Shown piece after piece: positions 33,930 through 42,572 of a stretch of 64,000 nucleotides of DNA (the first letter of the stretch is position 1; each line of letters starts with the position of its first letter). A program made the position numbers and the translations under genes. Location of the stretch: contig NZ_JAFLNF010000001.1 of NCBI RefSeq assembly GCF_017313085.1, forward strand, positions 744,001 through 808,000. The letters are read 5' to 3'. Origin of the DNA: Roseibium limicola. Lineage in GTDB: Bacteria > Pseudomonadota > Alphaproteobacteria > Rhizobiales > Stappiaceae. The notes below the pieces were generated by a model. It did no database searches. It worked only from the letters and a program-made list of their open reading frames with translations, and was not told the origin of the DNA.

Positions 33930-34804
33930 CAGATGCGCTCCACTCGGGCTTCACCGAACAACCCGTTCGGCTTTATCAACATCACGGCAAGTACGACGAC
34001 ATAAGGCAGGAAACTCTGCCAGGAGGCGCCGAGGTAAGCGCCGACGATCGTCTCCAGCCAACCAATGAAAATACCGGCAATCACGACGCCGCCGACGCTG
34101 CTAAGCCCGGCAAGCATGATGACGGCAAGCACGTTCAGCGCGACAAAGCCCAATTGTGGCGACACCCCATTGACCGAGGCGGCGGCAATGCCCGCACCTG
34201 CGGCGAGCAGACCAGCCAGAACCCACGCCATGGTGAAGACACCACGCACGTTGATGCCAAGGACTTCTGCGGTTACCAAATCCGCCGAAGTGGCACGAAT
34301 GGCTATTCCTGCACGGGAATAGCGATAGTAGGCAATGAACCCGACCGCGATGACCGCCACTCCAAGGAAACTCCAGGCGAGCTTTCCAGGAATGAGTACA
34401 TCGCCCATGAAAATCGGTGCGCGTGGCAGAAAGTCCGGCAACTGGAAGATCTCATGCCCCCAGATCAATCCCGCCAACCCGCGTAGGATCGATCCCAGTC
34501 CCAGCGTGACCATCACCAGCACCACGACAGGCCGGCCAATCATTCGACGCAGCACGAACCGTTCCATGAGAAACGCCAGAACGGCGCTCAAGCCCAGGGT
34601 CGCCAGCAAAGCCAGTCCCCAGTGAAGGCCAAATGTCTTGCTCGCAGTCAGGAACAGGAAGGCGGACACCATCATCATCTCGCCCATGGCAAAATTGAAA
34701 ACACGCGTCGCCTTGAAGATGATGACGAAGCCGAGAGCCGACAGAACGTACATGCCGCCTGAGGCAATGCCGATGATGGAGAATTCAATGAACTGACGCA
34801 GCAT
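33929..34804 (-). CDS. livH: Liv-type ABC transporter permease LivH
   Basis: The 291-residue inner-membrane permease begins MLRQFIEFSIIGIASGGMYVLSALGFVIIFKATRVFNFAMGEMMM, the usual LivH N-terminus. It also carries EVLGINVRGVFTMAWVLAGLLAAGAGIAAAS, the conserved coupling-loop region. About eight hydrophobic segments are visible. It lies 3 bp after livG and overlaps livM by one base, so the permease pair should be made in equal amounts. Confidence 0.95.
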   Translation of the reverse strand: MLRQFIEFSIIGIASGGMYVLSALGFVIIFKATRVFNFAMGEMMMVSAFLFLTASKTFGLHWGLALLATLGLSAVLAFLMERFVLRRMIGRPVVVLVMVTLGLGSILRGLAGLIWGHEIFQLPDFLPRAPIFMGDVLIPGKLAWSFLGVAVIAVGFIAYYRYSRAGIAIRATSADLVTAEVLGINVRGVFTMAWVLAGLLAAGAGIAAASVNGVSPQLGFVALNVLAVIMLAGLSSVGGVVIAGIFIGWLETIVGAYLGASWQSFLPYVVVLAVMLIKPNGLFGEARVERI

Positions 34805-34807
34805 GGT

Positions 34808-35575
34808 TCAATTCTCCCCCAGATAGGCAGCAATCACGGCGGGATCTTCCTGCATCTGGGCAGGCGCGCCGCTGGCAATGACTTTGCCGAAGTTCACCAC
34901 CACCACGTGATCGGACAGACCCATGACCATGGTCATGTCATGATCGATCAGCAGCACGGTCGTTGACCACTCATCGACGCAGCGGCGGATGTAGCCCGCC
35001 ATTTCCTGTTTTTCGGACGAGGTCATGCCGGCTACCGGCTCATCGAGCATTAGCAGCTTGGGACGGCCAACAAGGGCTCTCGCCAGCTCGACGCGCTTCT
35101 GCAAGCCATAGGGCAGCCCGGCGATTGGCCGGTCACGAATTTCTCTTAGGTCGAGGAGGTCGATAATTTCCTCATCGATGCGTCGGGACAGGGCAGCTTC
35201 CTCCCGCTGCGCCTTCCCCCACCACAGCGCGGAGGACAGCAACCCGGACGACAATTGGCAGTGAGCACCTAGCTTGATGTTCTCCAGAACAGTCAGACCA
35301 GAAAAGAGGGCGATGTTCTGGAATGTGCGGGAGATCCCCACCGGCGACCGCTGATAAGGCGCTTGATCGGAAAGCTCTTGTTTCTCGAAGCGAATTGACC
35401 CGGATTGCGGCGTGTAGAAGCCGGAGATGACGTTAAACAGGCTGGTCTTCCCCGCGCCATTCGGCCCGATGATAGATGTTACCCGACCCTTTTCCACGTC
35501 CAGCGAAACGCCGCTGAGCGCATGCACCCCGCCAAATGACAAGTTCACGTCATCAATGGCTAACAGAACGCCCAT
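34808..35575 (-). CDS. livG: Liv-type ABC transporter ATPase LivG
   Basis: The 255-residue ATPase is started at ATG 35575 (MGVLLAIDDVNLSFGGVHAL); an upstream in-frame start at 35614 lacks family similarity. It has Walker A GPNGAGKTS, the LivG-type GISRTFQNIALF stretch, a signature region where LPYGLQKRVELARAL replaces LSGGQ, Walker B LLMLDEPVAGM and switch His in LIDHDM. It is the first gene of the long minus-strand operon that runs to 24690. The upstream intergenic region holds a sequence related to the lysR/maoC operator. Confidence 0.94.
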   Translation of the reverse strand: MGVLLAIDDVNLSFGGVHALSGVSLDVEKGRVTSIIGPNGAGKTSLFNVISGFYTPQSGSIRFEKQELSDQAPYQRSPVGISRTFQNIALFSGLTVLENIKLGAHCQLSSGLLSSALWWGKAQREEAALSRRIDEEIIDLLDLREIRDRPIAGLPYGLQKRVELARALVGRPKLLMLDEPVAGMTSSEKQEMAGYIRRCVDEWSTTVLLIDHDMTMVMGLSDHVVVVNFGKVIASGAPAQMQEDPAVIAAYLGEN

Positions 35576-35723
35576 CTTGCGCCGTTCCTCCCACTGCCAG
35601 CCAATGCTTTCCACGCCACCCGCTTCAGACGGAGAGACGCTGCATGGTCTTCATTCGTTTATTTTGTGCCTAGACGGTACGGGCTGGCGGGAGCTCCGGA
35701 AACAGGGGCGATCGCAAAGTATG

Positions 35724-35744
35724 TTTCCATATTACGAAAAGACG
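35724..35744. promoter_or_regulatory. Element shared with the lysR/maoC promoter region
   Basis: These 21 bp match 21093-21113 at 17 of 21 positions (consensus TTTYCATWTTAC then RAAAAGAYG). It lies in the 253-bp region between livG (-) and the hydrolase gene (+). The likely binder is the LysR regulator at 20129. A 9-bp TTACCCTAC also occurs in both regions (21069 and 35756). Confidence 0.5.
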
Positions 35745-35828
35745 AGGGCATTTTTTTACCCTACCCTATGGATCACAAGAAGATACAGAGCGCGACATAA
35801 CGCGCGATGACGACTAGGGAGGACGTTA

Positions 35829-36710
35829 GTGATCAAGATCGGCCGATACGAAATTCACCGGATCGAGGAAGTCGTCGTAAGGGAGCACAAGTCTCTCTTC
35901 GCCGACTGGGATGAAGCCAGGGTTGAGCCGATCAAGGATTGGTTTGTCGGCGACTATTACGATACCGCGGACGACAGCTTTGCCACTTCAATCCACACCT
36001 GGTTGGTCAAGGGACCGGACCTGACCATCCTCATCGACACCGGAAGTGGCAACACTAAGGATCGCCCGCTTTCTCCACGATTTGCCGGATTGGATACACC
36101 CTATCTGGAGCGACTGAAGGCAGCTGGCGTGGCTCCGGAAGATGTTGACTATGTGCTTTTGACCCACCTGCACATTGACCACGTGGGCTGGAACACAGTG
36201 CTAAGCGACGGGAAATGGGTTCCGACGTTCCCGAACGCAACCTATGTGATGACCCGCACGGATCGTGAGGCAAAGGATCCTCTCATCGGCGCAAAGGAAA
36301 AGCCTGCTGGTGCGGTTCTTCCGTTTGTCGACAGCGTGAAGCCACTGCTGGAACAGGCAACGGTGAAGCTGGTAGAAGGGGATGAGCAGAACTTCCTGCC
36401 GGGCATTGATTTCATCAAGACCCCCGGCCACGCAGTTGGCCAGATGGCAATCCGACTGAGAGATGAAGGTGAAGAGGCACTGTTCATCGCCGATGTCATG
36501 CATCAACCGATCCAGGTCTATAATCCGGAGTGGTCGAGCAAGTTCTGTGAAGACGGCGTCCTCGCGCGTGAAACGCGCAAGTCCATCCTCTCCTATGCCG
36601 CAGAAAATGGTTGCCTGATTCTTCCAGCACACTTTGGCGGCACCCATTGCGGCTACATCGAAAAAACCGCTGAGGGCTATGCCTATCGCCCGTCAGACGT
36701 CATGCCCTGA
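35829..36710 (+). CDS. Metallo-beta-lactamase-fold hydrolase
   Basis: The 293-residue protein starts at GTG 35829 (IKIGRYEIHRIEE) after a GGGAGGA site. It has the metal-binding motif HLHIDH (113-118; HxHxDH), a later His in TPGHAVGQM, Asp in FIADVMH and His in the C-terminal PAHFGGTH. These are the ligands for a two-metal site of the family. The length and the tail (KTAEGYAYRPS) resemble the group that includes N-acyl-homoserine lactonases and other ester or lactone hydrolases. It is divergent from the Liv/acyl-CoA operon, so hydrolysis of an ester or lactone substrate or intermediate of that pathway is plausible (inference). Confidence 0.92.
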   Translation: MIKIGRYEIHRIEEVVVREHKSLFADWDEARVEPIKDWFVGDYYDTADDSFATSIHTWLVKGPDLTILIDTGSGNTKDRPLSPRFAGLDTPYLERLKAAGVAPEDVDYVLLTHLHIDHVGWNTVLSDGKWVPTFPNATYVMTRTDREAKDPLIGAKEKPAGAVLPFVDSVKPLLEQATVKLVEGDEQNFLPGIDFIKTPGHAVGQMAIRLRDEGEEALFIADVMHQPIQVYNPEWSSKFCEDGVLARETRKSILSYAAENGCLILPAHFGGTHCGYIEKTAEGYAYRPSDVMP

Positions 36711-36838
36711 CAGCCCTGACCCGCCCGCCCACCGGACGGGATAGGCTCTGTCGGCATCTCAAGTGGCCGCGGTTCCCTTGGAAGCGCGGCCATTTTGTTT
36801 TTCGCCCCACCTGTTCGATCAGGACACCGGCTGAACGA

Positions 36839-36868
36839 GAAAGGCCGGGGGGTCATCCCGGCCTTTCT
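36839..36868. terminator. Terminator between the hydrolase and dctM genes
   Basis: AAAGGCCGGG and CCCGGCCTTT enclose a short GGGTCAT-type centre and are followed by TCTCGTTTC. The hairpin lies between convergent genes and probably ends both. Confidence 0.75.
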
Positions 36869-36887
36869 CGTTTCTTTTGCCATAGAC

Positions 36888-38201
36888 CTAACCATTCATT
36901 AGGGATGGTAACCAGGTTGCAATCGGCGGGAAGATCGCCACAAGCACCATCAGCAGGATGAAAAGCCCCACAAACGGCCAGGAAGCCTTGTAGACATCGC
37001 TGAGCGAGACCTGTGGCGCAGTCGCCTTGAAAGCGAACATCGTATAGCCGAAGGGCGGTGTCATCCCCCCCACGGTGAGGTTCAACAACACCAGCAACCA
37101 GAACCAGATCGGATCGAACCCAGTCGATTGCACCAACGGCTGATAGATTGGCACTAGAATGAGCATCAGGGCGATCTGGTCGATAAACATACACATGATG
37201 AACACAATGCCCAACAACACGGCCAGAACCATGTATGGCTGACCAGCGAACACTTCGCCAAGCTCAACCAGATGGCGGGTCGCGCCGGTGAAAGCGAGCA
37301 ACTGGCCGAACAGGTTTGAGCTGAAGACAATCGCCATGATCATCGCCGTGATGAAAACCGCGTTTTCCAGTGCCTCCAGCAGCATCTTGATGCTGAAGCT
37401 TCGGTACACCATCGACACCACGATCGAGCCGAGCACACCTGTTGCAGCCGCCTCGGAAGGGGTCGCGATACCAAGCAGGATCAAACCCATCACCGAAAAG
37501 ACGATGATCGAGAACGGCAGCATCAGAATGACCGAACGCAGTTTGCCACCCCAGCCCTTGGCGTCCTCCGCGATGTCTGCATCCGGTGACAGTGCCGGGT
37601 TCCGCATCACACGGAACCCGATGTAGCCAAGAAACAGAACAGCTGCGACCAGGCCTGGGCCAACTCCGGAAATCAGCAACTTGCCGATGGAAACGTCGGC
37701 CAGTGTGGCAACGATCACGATCAGGACGCTGGGAGGGATGATAGGTGCCAGCGATGCTCCCGCCATGATCGCGCCGATTGACAGCTTGAGATCATAATTG
37801 CGCGCCATCATCGTGGGGAATAGAGAACGCCCCAGCATGGCGGCAACCGCCATCGCAGCGCCCGAGAGTGCTCCAAAGATGACCGAGACGAGAATTGTCA
37901 GGACGTACTGGCGCCCGCGCACTTTGCCGATAAGTCCGTCCATTGCCCTGAAAAGGTTCTCAACCGAGCCAGACCGGGTCAGGATTTCCCCCATCAGGAT
38001 GAACAGCGGAATCGCCGACAAGGCACCGATGTTGACAGAATCGAAGATAGAATTCGAAACAAGGATAAAGCCGCGCGGCCCGACAATTGTCAGTACAGTC
38101 GCGATATTGATTACCAGAAAGCCAATGAACATCGGCACGCCAGACAGAAAGGCGGCCAGAAGAAGTATCAGGCTTCCGGAGAGAATTGCCCACCATTCCA
38201 T
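36888..38201 (-). CDS. dctM: TRAP transporter large permease (DctM type)
   Basis: The 437-residue inner-membrane protein has about twelve hydrophobic segments. It is the large, ion-coupled subunit of a TRAP transporter that imports organic acids or related solutes. It starts MEWWAILSGSLILLLAAFLSGVPMFIGFL, as in the DctM family, and contains the repeated GAMAGASLAPIIPPSVLIVI-like motif typical of the elevator half. Its start overlaps the DctQ stop (TGATG). The substrate is not identified. Confidence 0.95.
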   Translation of the reverse strand: MEWWAILSGSLILLLAAFLSGVPMFIGFLVINIATVLTIVGPRGFILVSNSIFDSVNIGALSAIPLFILMGEILTRSGSVENLFRAMDGLIGKVRGRQYVLTILVSVIFGALSGAAMAVAAMLGRSLFPTMMARNYDLKLSIGAIMAGASLAPIIPPSVLIVIVATLADVSIGKLLISGVGPGLVAAVLFLGYIGFRVMRNPALSPDADIAEDAKGWGGKLRSVILMLPFSIIVFSVMGLILLGIATPSEAAATGVLGSIVVSMVYRSFSIKMLLEALENAVFITAMIMAIVFSSNLFGQLLAFTGATRHLVELGEVFAGQPYMVLAVLLGIVFIMCMFIDQIALMLILVPIYQPLVQSTGFDPIWFWLLVLLNLTVGGMTPPFGYTMFAFKATAPQVSLSDVYKASWPFVGLFILLMVLVAIFPPIATWLPSLMNG

Positions 38202-38713
38202 CAGTAGTTTTCTTTCGTTTTTCCGACAGCAGAGCGCTCAAATGACTGACGCAGGAAATACAGCCCCGAGCTGAAAAACCCGTAGGTCATGAAGACCGAC
38301 AGCCAGACCTTGGGAATGGGTTTGACGCGGACAAGAAGTTCCTCGCGCACATATTGCTGAATATTTGCCTTGAGGCAGATCCAAGCCACCAGCAGGCAGG
38401 TCGCAGCGCTTACCAGCGTCAACACAACCCGTGCAACTTCGGCTGAGCGCGGTGAAAGGCTTTCTGTCACAAAGGTAATCGTGATGTGCCCGCTCTTTCG
38501 GCTGACCTGCGGAAACGCCAGGAATGTGCCGATGCAAAGCGCATAGGCAACGATCTCATTGGACCACCAGGTCGGAGAGGCGAAGAAGTAACGAGCGACG
38601 GTTTCGAAGCCGTAGGCGAAGACAATCACACACAGGCAAAACTGGGCCAGCTTGAAGCCGACGGTCGTGACCGCGTCATGAGTTCGGTTGAGAGCGGACA
38701 AGGTATGTCGCAT
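38201..38713 (-). CDS. dctQ: TRAP transporter small permease (DctQ type)
   Basis: The 170-residue protein has four predicted transmembrane helices and the DctQ pattern FETVARYFFASPTWWSNEIVAYALCIGTFLA. The ATG at 38713 (RHTLSALN) is chosen over an upstream TTG. It links the binding protein to DctM. It overlaps dctM by one base. About 100 bp separate it from dctP. Confidence 0.92.
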   Translation of the reverse strand: MRHTLSALNRTHDAVTTVGFKLAQFCLCVIVFAYGFETVARYFFASPTWWSNEIVAYALCIGTFLAFPQVSRKSGHITITFVTESLSPRSAEVARVVLTLVSAATCLLVAWICLKANIQQYVREELLVRVKPIPKVWLSVFMTYGFFSSGLYFLRQSFERSAVGKTKENY

Positions 38714-38814
38714 GATTTTACAGCCAGACAGGAAAGGCAAAGACCAGGGCGAGAAACGACTGAGCCGCCTCGGTTGGGTAGCACGTATCCAACCGAGGCA
38801 GGGCCGATCAGCCC

Positions 38815-39798
38815 TTATTTCGTAAGCCCAGCCTCAATTGCCTTGGAACGGAGATCTTTTGCAAGCTCGACTCCACAGCAATCTTCCGCAAGTTTCCAGA
38901 CACCGTCGTAATAGGCCTTTCTGACCTTATCATAGGATTCGCCTGGCAATTCAGTTACCTGAACGCCTGCTTCTTCGAGGGTTTTGAGATCATTGCCAAT
39001 ATTCTCATTGCCAATCCGGATGGTATCTTTCTCGGTCTGGATCGAAGCTGCTTCCACAGCCTTTTTTTCCTCGTCGGAAAGATCATTCCAGCTGTCCAGG
39101 TTCATCGCGATGTAGGACACGAGCTGTCCAAACGTTGGCTCGGTGCGGTACTTCGCCACTTCAAAGTGTTTCGTCGCGAGGAAGACGCTCTGAGGTGCAC
39201 AGGCACCATCAACGACACCACGCTCCAGCGCAGAATAGACCTCCCCCATGTCGGTGTTGACAGCTACGCCGCCCAGCGCTTCGATCACCGGGACATAGGT
39301 TGAAACACCCCGGATCTTGCGGCCGGCCCAATCGCCGTTTTCAGAGACAGCTTCGCGCAGATAGCAGTGATACCCTGCAGAACCGACAGCCACGTTGGCC
39401 AACAGCTTCAGGTTATGGTTTTCCTGAAAATACCTATCAATGACCTCGAAAACACCAGACGAGCGGATCTTGTCCATATCCGGCTCCATCGCGTTGGTCA
39501 CGACGGTCAAGGCCTTCGAATGGTAGGCCGGGTAGGTATAGATGAGGTCCATCACGCCTGCCGATACAGGAGTGATCTGCTCAAAAGCAGGAATGGCTTC
39601 GGGTCCAGTTATCTCGACGTCGAGACCAACCTTCTGAGCTTCTAGGTTCTGCTTGAACTGGACGGCCGGCATATAGGCCATCTTGTTGCTTTCCGGCCAG
39701 CTTTCGATCATGCGCAGCGTCTTTGCTTGCGCAAACTGCGCGCCCGGTGTCAGGACAGCGCAGGCAATCGCCGCGCTCACCACGAATTTCTTGAACAT
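38815..39798 (-). CDS. dctP: TRAP transporter substrate-binding protein (DctP type)
   Basis: The 327-residue periplasmic protein has a Sec signal peptide (MFKKFVVSAAIACAVLTPGAQFAQA, cleavage near residue 25). The mature part begins TLRMIESWPESNKMAY and keeps the TRAP-family lobe with an Arg in KIRGVSTYVPVIEALGG, the usual carboxylate-binding position. A carboxylated solute is therefore likely. It is the first gene of dctPQM and lies beside an AT-rich intergenic island. Confidence 0.94.
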   Translation of the reverse strand: MFKKFVVSAAIACAVLTPGAQFAQAKTLRMIESWPESNKMAYMPAVQFKQNLEAQKVGLDVEITGPEAIPAFEQITPVSAGVMDLIYTYPAYHSKALTVVTNAMEPDMDKIRSSGVFEVIDRYFQENHNLKLLANVAVGSAGYHCYLREAVSENGDWAGRKIRGVSTYVPVIEALGGVAVNTDMGEVYSALERGVVDGACAPQSVFLATKHFEVAKYRTEPTFGQLVSYIAMNLDSWNDLSDEEKKAVEAASIQTEKDTIRIGNENIGNDLKTLEEAGVQVTELPGESYDKVRKAYYDGVWKLAEDCCGVELAKDLRSKAIEAGLTK

Positions 39799-39959
39799 GT
39801 TTCACTCCCATTGTCGAAGTCGGCGTGCTCTTGCGGCACGTCACTTGCGATTGTTTCGTCCAGCCCGGAGCCCGCACTCCACGGACACCCCCCACCTTCA
39901 ACGCGGCGTTGAAGTTCGGTTGAGAATTGCCTTAGTTTCGATCGAAAGCAAACGACACA

Positions 39960-40430
39960 CGACGCCTAGAAGGCTGTATATATTTTATATATTCTTTTAC
40001 GATGCTTTATAATAAGTATTAATATAATTATATTATGTATTTATAATAAAAATTAATAATTAAAATTTTAAATATACTAAAAATTATATAGATTTTATAT
40101 TAAAAAATACAAAATAATATTTTAAACTACAATTATATCAGAATAAAAATATAAATCATTCCAATTAAATATTTAAAAAATTCAAAAATAATCTTATCGT
40201 TGCGTAATTCAAAAAGATGGTTTCCAATCGATGCGGAAAATAACAAAAAATCGCAAACCTAGAAACAACCCTAAGAAAAATCGTCAATTTATTAGAATTT
40301 TATAGATTACAATCCGAAATAATTGATTAGTGCTTTAAATAATACTATAAATACTATTTATTTATTTTAAAATTTAAATTTATGCCAGAAATTCAACCCT
40401 AATACTGAATTTTATTACTTTCATTGCGCC
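39960..40430. other. AT-rich gene-free island in the dctP/flavin reductase divergent region
   Basis: This stretch has no gene and is extremely A+T rich compared with the roughly 60% GC neighbours. In 40021-40080, 58 of 60 bases are A or T; in 40321-40380, 54 of 60. It is long, low-complexity and full of TTTAAA/AATTT dyads, and lies between two divergent genes. It could be a silencing or nucleoid-protein site, an UP-element-rich promoter, or remnant foreign DNA. No ORF above 60 codons is seen. Confidence 0.8.
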
Positions 40431-40521
40431 TCTGCACTCCCTTGACAAGCAAGGAGCAACTGTAGACCTATCTGGCGAGCCCACCCAGGGGCACTCTGAA
40501 CTCCACAAATACGGAAAACCA

Positions 40522-41130
40522 ATGTTCTTCGAGCCACGTACTGGTCACTCACTTCCGCACGATCCCTTTCGCGCGATTGTCGCACCGCGGCCGATCGGAT
40601 GGATTTCCTCAGTTTCCGCTGACGGCGTTGTTAATCTGGCGCCTTACAGTTTCTTCAATGCGATCGCCGGAAATCCACCGATGGTGATGTTCGCTTCCGA
40701 AGGCATCAAGGATTCAATTACCAACGTTCAGGCAAGTGGAGAATTTGTCGTCAATCTGGCGACCAAGGCGCTTGCCGACCGCATGAACGAGACATCGCGC
40801 GCCCACCCCGCCAACGTGAACGAGTTCGAAGCTGCGGGACTGACGATGGTTGAAAGCCGCATGATATCAGCTCCCCGCGTCGCCGAAACTCCCGCCGCCC
40901 TGGAATGCAAGGTTACTCAAATTCTTCCACTCAAGGATCTAAACGGCGATGCTGGCGAGCGCGTCATGGCGATTGCCGAAGTCGTCGGCGTTCACATCGA
41001 TGAGGCCTATCTCACCGAAGGTTTGTTCGACATGGTCAAAGCTGGAACAATTGCACGATGTGGCTATTGGGATTACCAGCTAACGACCGAGTTGTTCAAC
41101 ATGCCCCGCCCCGATCTGCCAAATCATTAA
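40522..41130 (+). CDS. Flavin reductase-like domain protein
   Basis: The 202-residue FMN-binding split-barrel protein has an N-terminal segment FRAIVAPRPIGWISSVSADGVVNLAPYSFFNAIAGNPPMVMFA, the typical FMN-binding start. ASGEFVVNLATKALADRMNETS follows. The longer form resembles flavin reductase-family proteins often called DIM6/NTAB or nitrilotriacetate monooxygenase component B-like. It probably reduces or binds flavin for an unidentified partner. It is divergent from dctP, preceded by the AT-rich island and followed by a terminator, so it is likely monocistronic. Confidence 0.9.
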   Translation: MFFEPRTGHSLPHDPFRAIVAPRPIGWISSVSADGVVNLAPYSFFNAIAGNPPMVMFASEGIKDSITNVQASGEFVVNLATKALADRMNETSRAHPANVNEFEAAGLTMVESRMISAPRVAETPAALECKVTQILPLKDLNGDAGERVMAIAEVVGVHIDEAYLTEGLFDMVKAGTIARCGYWDYQLTTELFNMPRPDLPNH

Positions 41131-41162
41131 GGCCTCGCCCACCCGGATCAACTGCAGTTTAC

Positions 41163-41196
41163 AAAAGCCCGCCGGAGTTCTCTTGGCGGGCTTTTT
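41163..41196. terminator. Terminator after the flavin reductase-like gene
   Basis: AAAAGCCCGCC and GGCGGGCTTTTT form a perfect 11-bp stem around a 12-nt centre. The left arm and its upstream bases match the terminator at 8953. It separates this gene from the LacI-type regulator gene. Confidence 0.9.
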
Positions 41197-41421
41197 CTTC
41201 TGTTATTTTGAATGATCGCAAACCTCTATTGAATGCGCGTTCTCGCATTGGGCCTCCCCCCATATTGACCATTTGTTGTGAAATTTTCTGCACTTGAGCC
41301 GTCTTGTCCTTGCGGCTCGCATGTTCGGTAGAAAGTTGACAATTCCAGTTCACACAGGATCTGTCGCCGAGAGCTTTTTGAACTGACAAAGAATCTCGCT
41401 TGCGTCCTTGAAAAGTATTGT

Positions 41422-41450
41422 GTTAAACGTTTAACCGTAAAACGTTTAAC
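41422..41450. promoter_or_regulatory. Two tandem operators for the ribitol-cluster LacI regulator
   Basis: GTTAAACGTTTAAC at 41422-41435 is a perfect 14-bp palindrome. GTAAAACGTTTAAC at 41437-41450 differs from it at one base. Their centres are 15 bp apart. The core AACGTT with a central CG is characteristic of LacI-family operators. They lie 22 bp upstream of the LacI gene start, so autoregulation and control of the whole operon are expected. Confidence 0.8.
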
Positions 41451-41471
41451 AGTGTTGGGAGGCGCTGCGAA

Positions 41472-42572
41472 ATGTCGAGGAAAAAGCCGTCCATCAAAGA
41501 AGTTGCAGCACTGGCAGGCGTCTCGATAGCCACCGTCTCGAACGTCTTTTCCGGGCGCAAACCTGTCAACGATGAGCTGAAAGAAAGCGTTCGCCAGGCA
41601 GCGCATGAGCTTGGCTATCAGCTTGACCGGGCAGCTTCCCAGCTTCGGTCCGGCCGCACGCGCATTATCGCCGTTCTGGTACCGGACCTCACCGACACCT
41701 TCTTTGCCACGATCATCTCGCGCCTGGAAACGGCAGCCTATGCCGAGGGCTACGATGTCATCGTTGCCAGTTCCCATAATGACCGTGAGGTGGAGTCTTC
41801 CCGCCTGAAGGCCCTGCTCTCATGGCGTCCCGAGGGACTGATTGCTGTACCCTGTTCGGCAACAATCCCCCAGGAACTGAAGGACGCCAGACATACATTG
41901 CCAATGGTGCTGGTTGACCGGGTGGCGACCCGCAATGCCATCGCCGACACTGTGTCTATCGACAATCGCGAAGCCGGCGAAATTGCAGCGCGGCACTTGC
42001 TGGAACGCGGCCATCGCAACATTGCAATCGGGGTATCCAGCCTCGACCATCCGCCCATCGTCGAACGCAAAGACGGAGCTGCGGCGATTATTTCAGAAGC
42101 CACAGGCTTCCCGCCAACCATCCTCAATCTTGGCACCGACATTGCAGCAGGCACCAGAGCCTTTCTGGACTGGATGGAACGCAATCCGCAGCCAGAAGCC
42201 ATCATTGCCCTGACCAACGTGACAGCCCTCAGTGTGCTGTCGGCTTTGGCCGAGCACAAAATCGACATTCCCGCCCGTGCGTCCGTCATCGCATTTGATG
42301 ATTACGCCTGGATGTCGGCAAGAAACACCGGCCTGACTGCTATCCGCCAGCCAGCCGACGAGATCGCGGAAACCGCCTGGGCCCGCCTGAAGATTCGTAT
42401 TGGGCACGGACCTCACGAACCGGTGACCCCGACGGTTCTCAATGCCAGCCTCATCGTGCGCGCCTCAGTGCGCGACCTGACCCCTGTTATCGAGGAGGAC
42501 AGCAGGGATCAGGGAGGACTGGAGCTCGCAAAGCCTGGCAAGGACGTGAGGCCAACGAAGAAAGTCCACTGA
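41472..42572 (+). CDS. LacI-family transcriptional regulator (ribitol cluster)
   Basis: The 366-residue regulator has an N-terminal helix-turn-helix (about residues 5-30; PSIKEVAALAGVSIATVSNVFSGRKPVND) and a hinge helix ending near LDRAASQLRSGRTRIIAVLVPDLTD. The periplasmic-binding-protein-like effector domain is about 65-340. The C-terminal tail past 340 is charged and extends beyond most family members. It sits just downstream of two near-palindromic operators and upstream of a sugar transporter and ribitol enzymes, so ribitol or D-ribulose is the likely effector (inference). Confidence 0.95.
   Translation: MSRKKPSIKEVAALAGVSIATVSNVFSGRKPVNDELKESVRQAAHELGYQLDRAASQLRSGRTRIIAVLVPDLTDTFFATIISRLETAAYAEGYDVIVASSHNDREVESSRLKALLSWRPEGLIAVPCSATIPQELKDARHTLPMVLVDRVATRNAIADTVSIDNREAGEIAARHLLERGHRNIAIGVSSLDHPPIVERKDGAAAIISEATGFPPTILNLGTDIAAGTRAFLDWMERNPQPEAIIALTNVTALSVLSALAEHKIDIPARASVIAFDDYAWMSARNTGLTAIRQPADEIAETAWARLKIRIGHGPHEPVTPTVLNASLIVRASVRDLTPVIEEDSRDQGGLELAKPGKDVRPTKKVH

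Noticed and set aside
39960..40430. Replication origin or CRISPR leader in the AT-rich island
   Set aside because: No DnaA-box cluster, iterons or regular repeats could be found by eye; only base composition is unusual.
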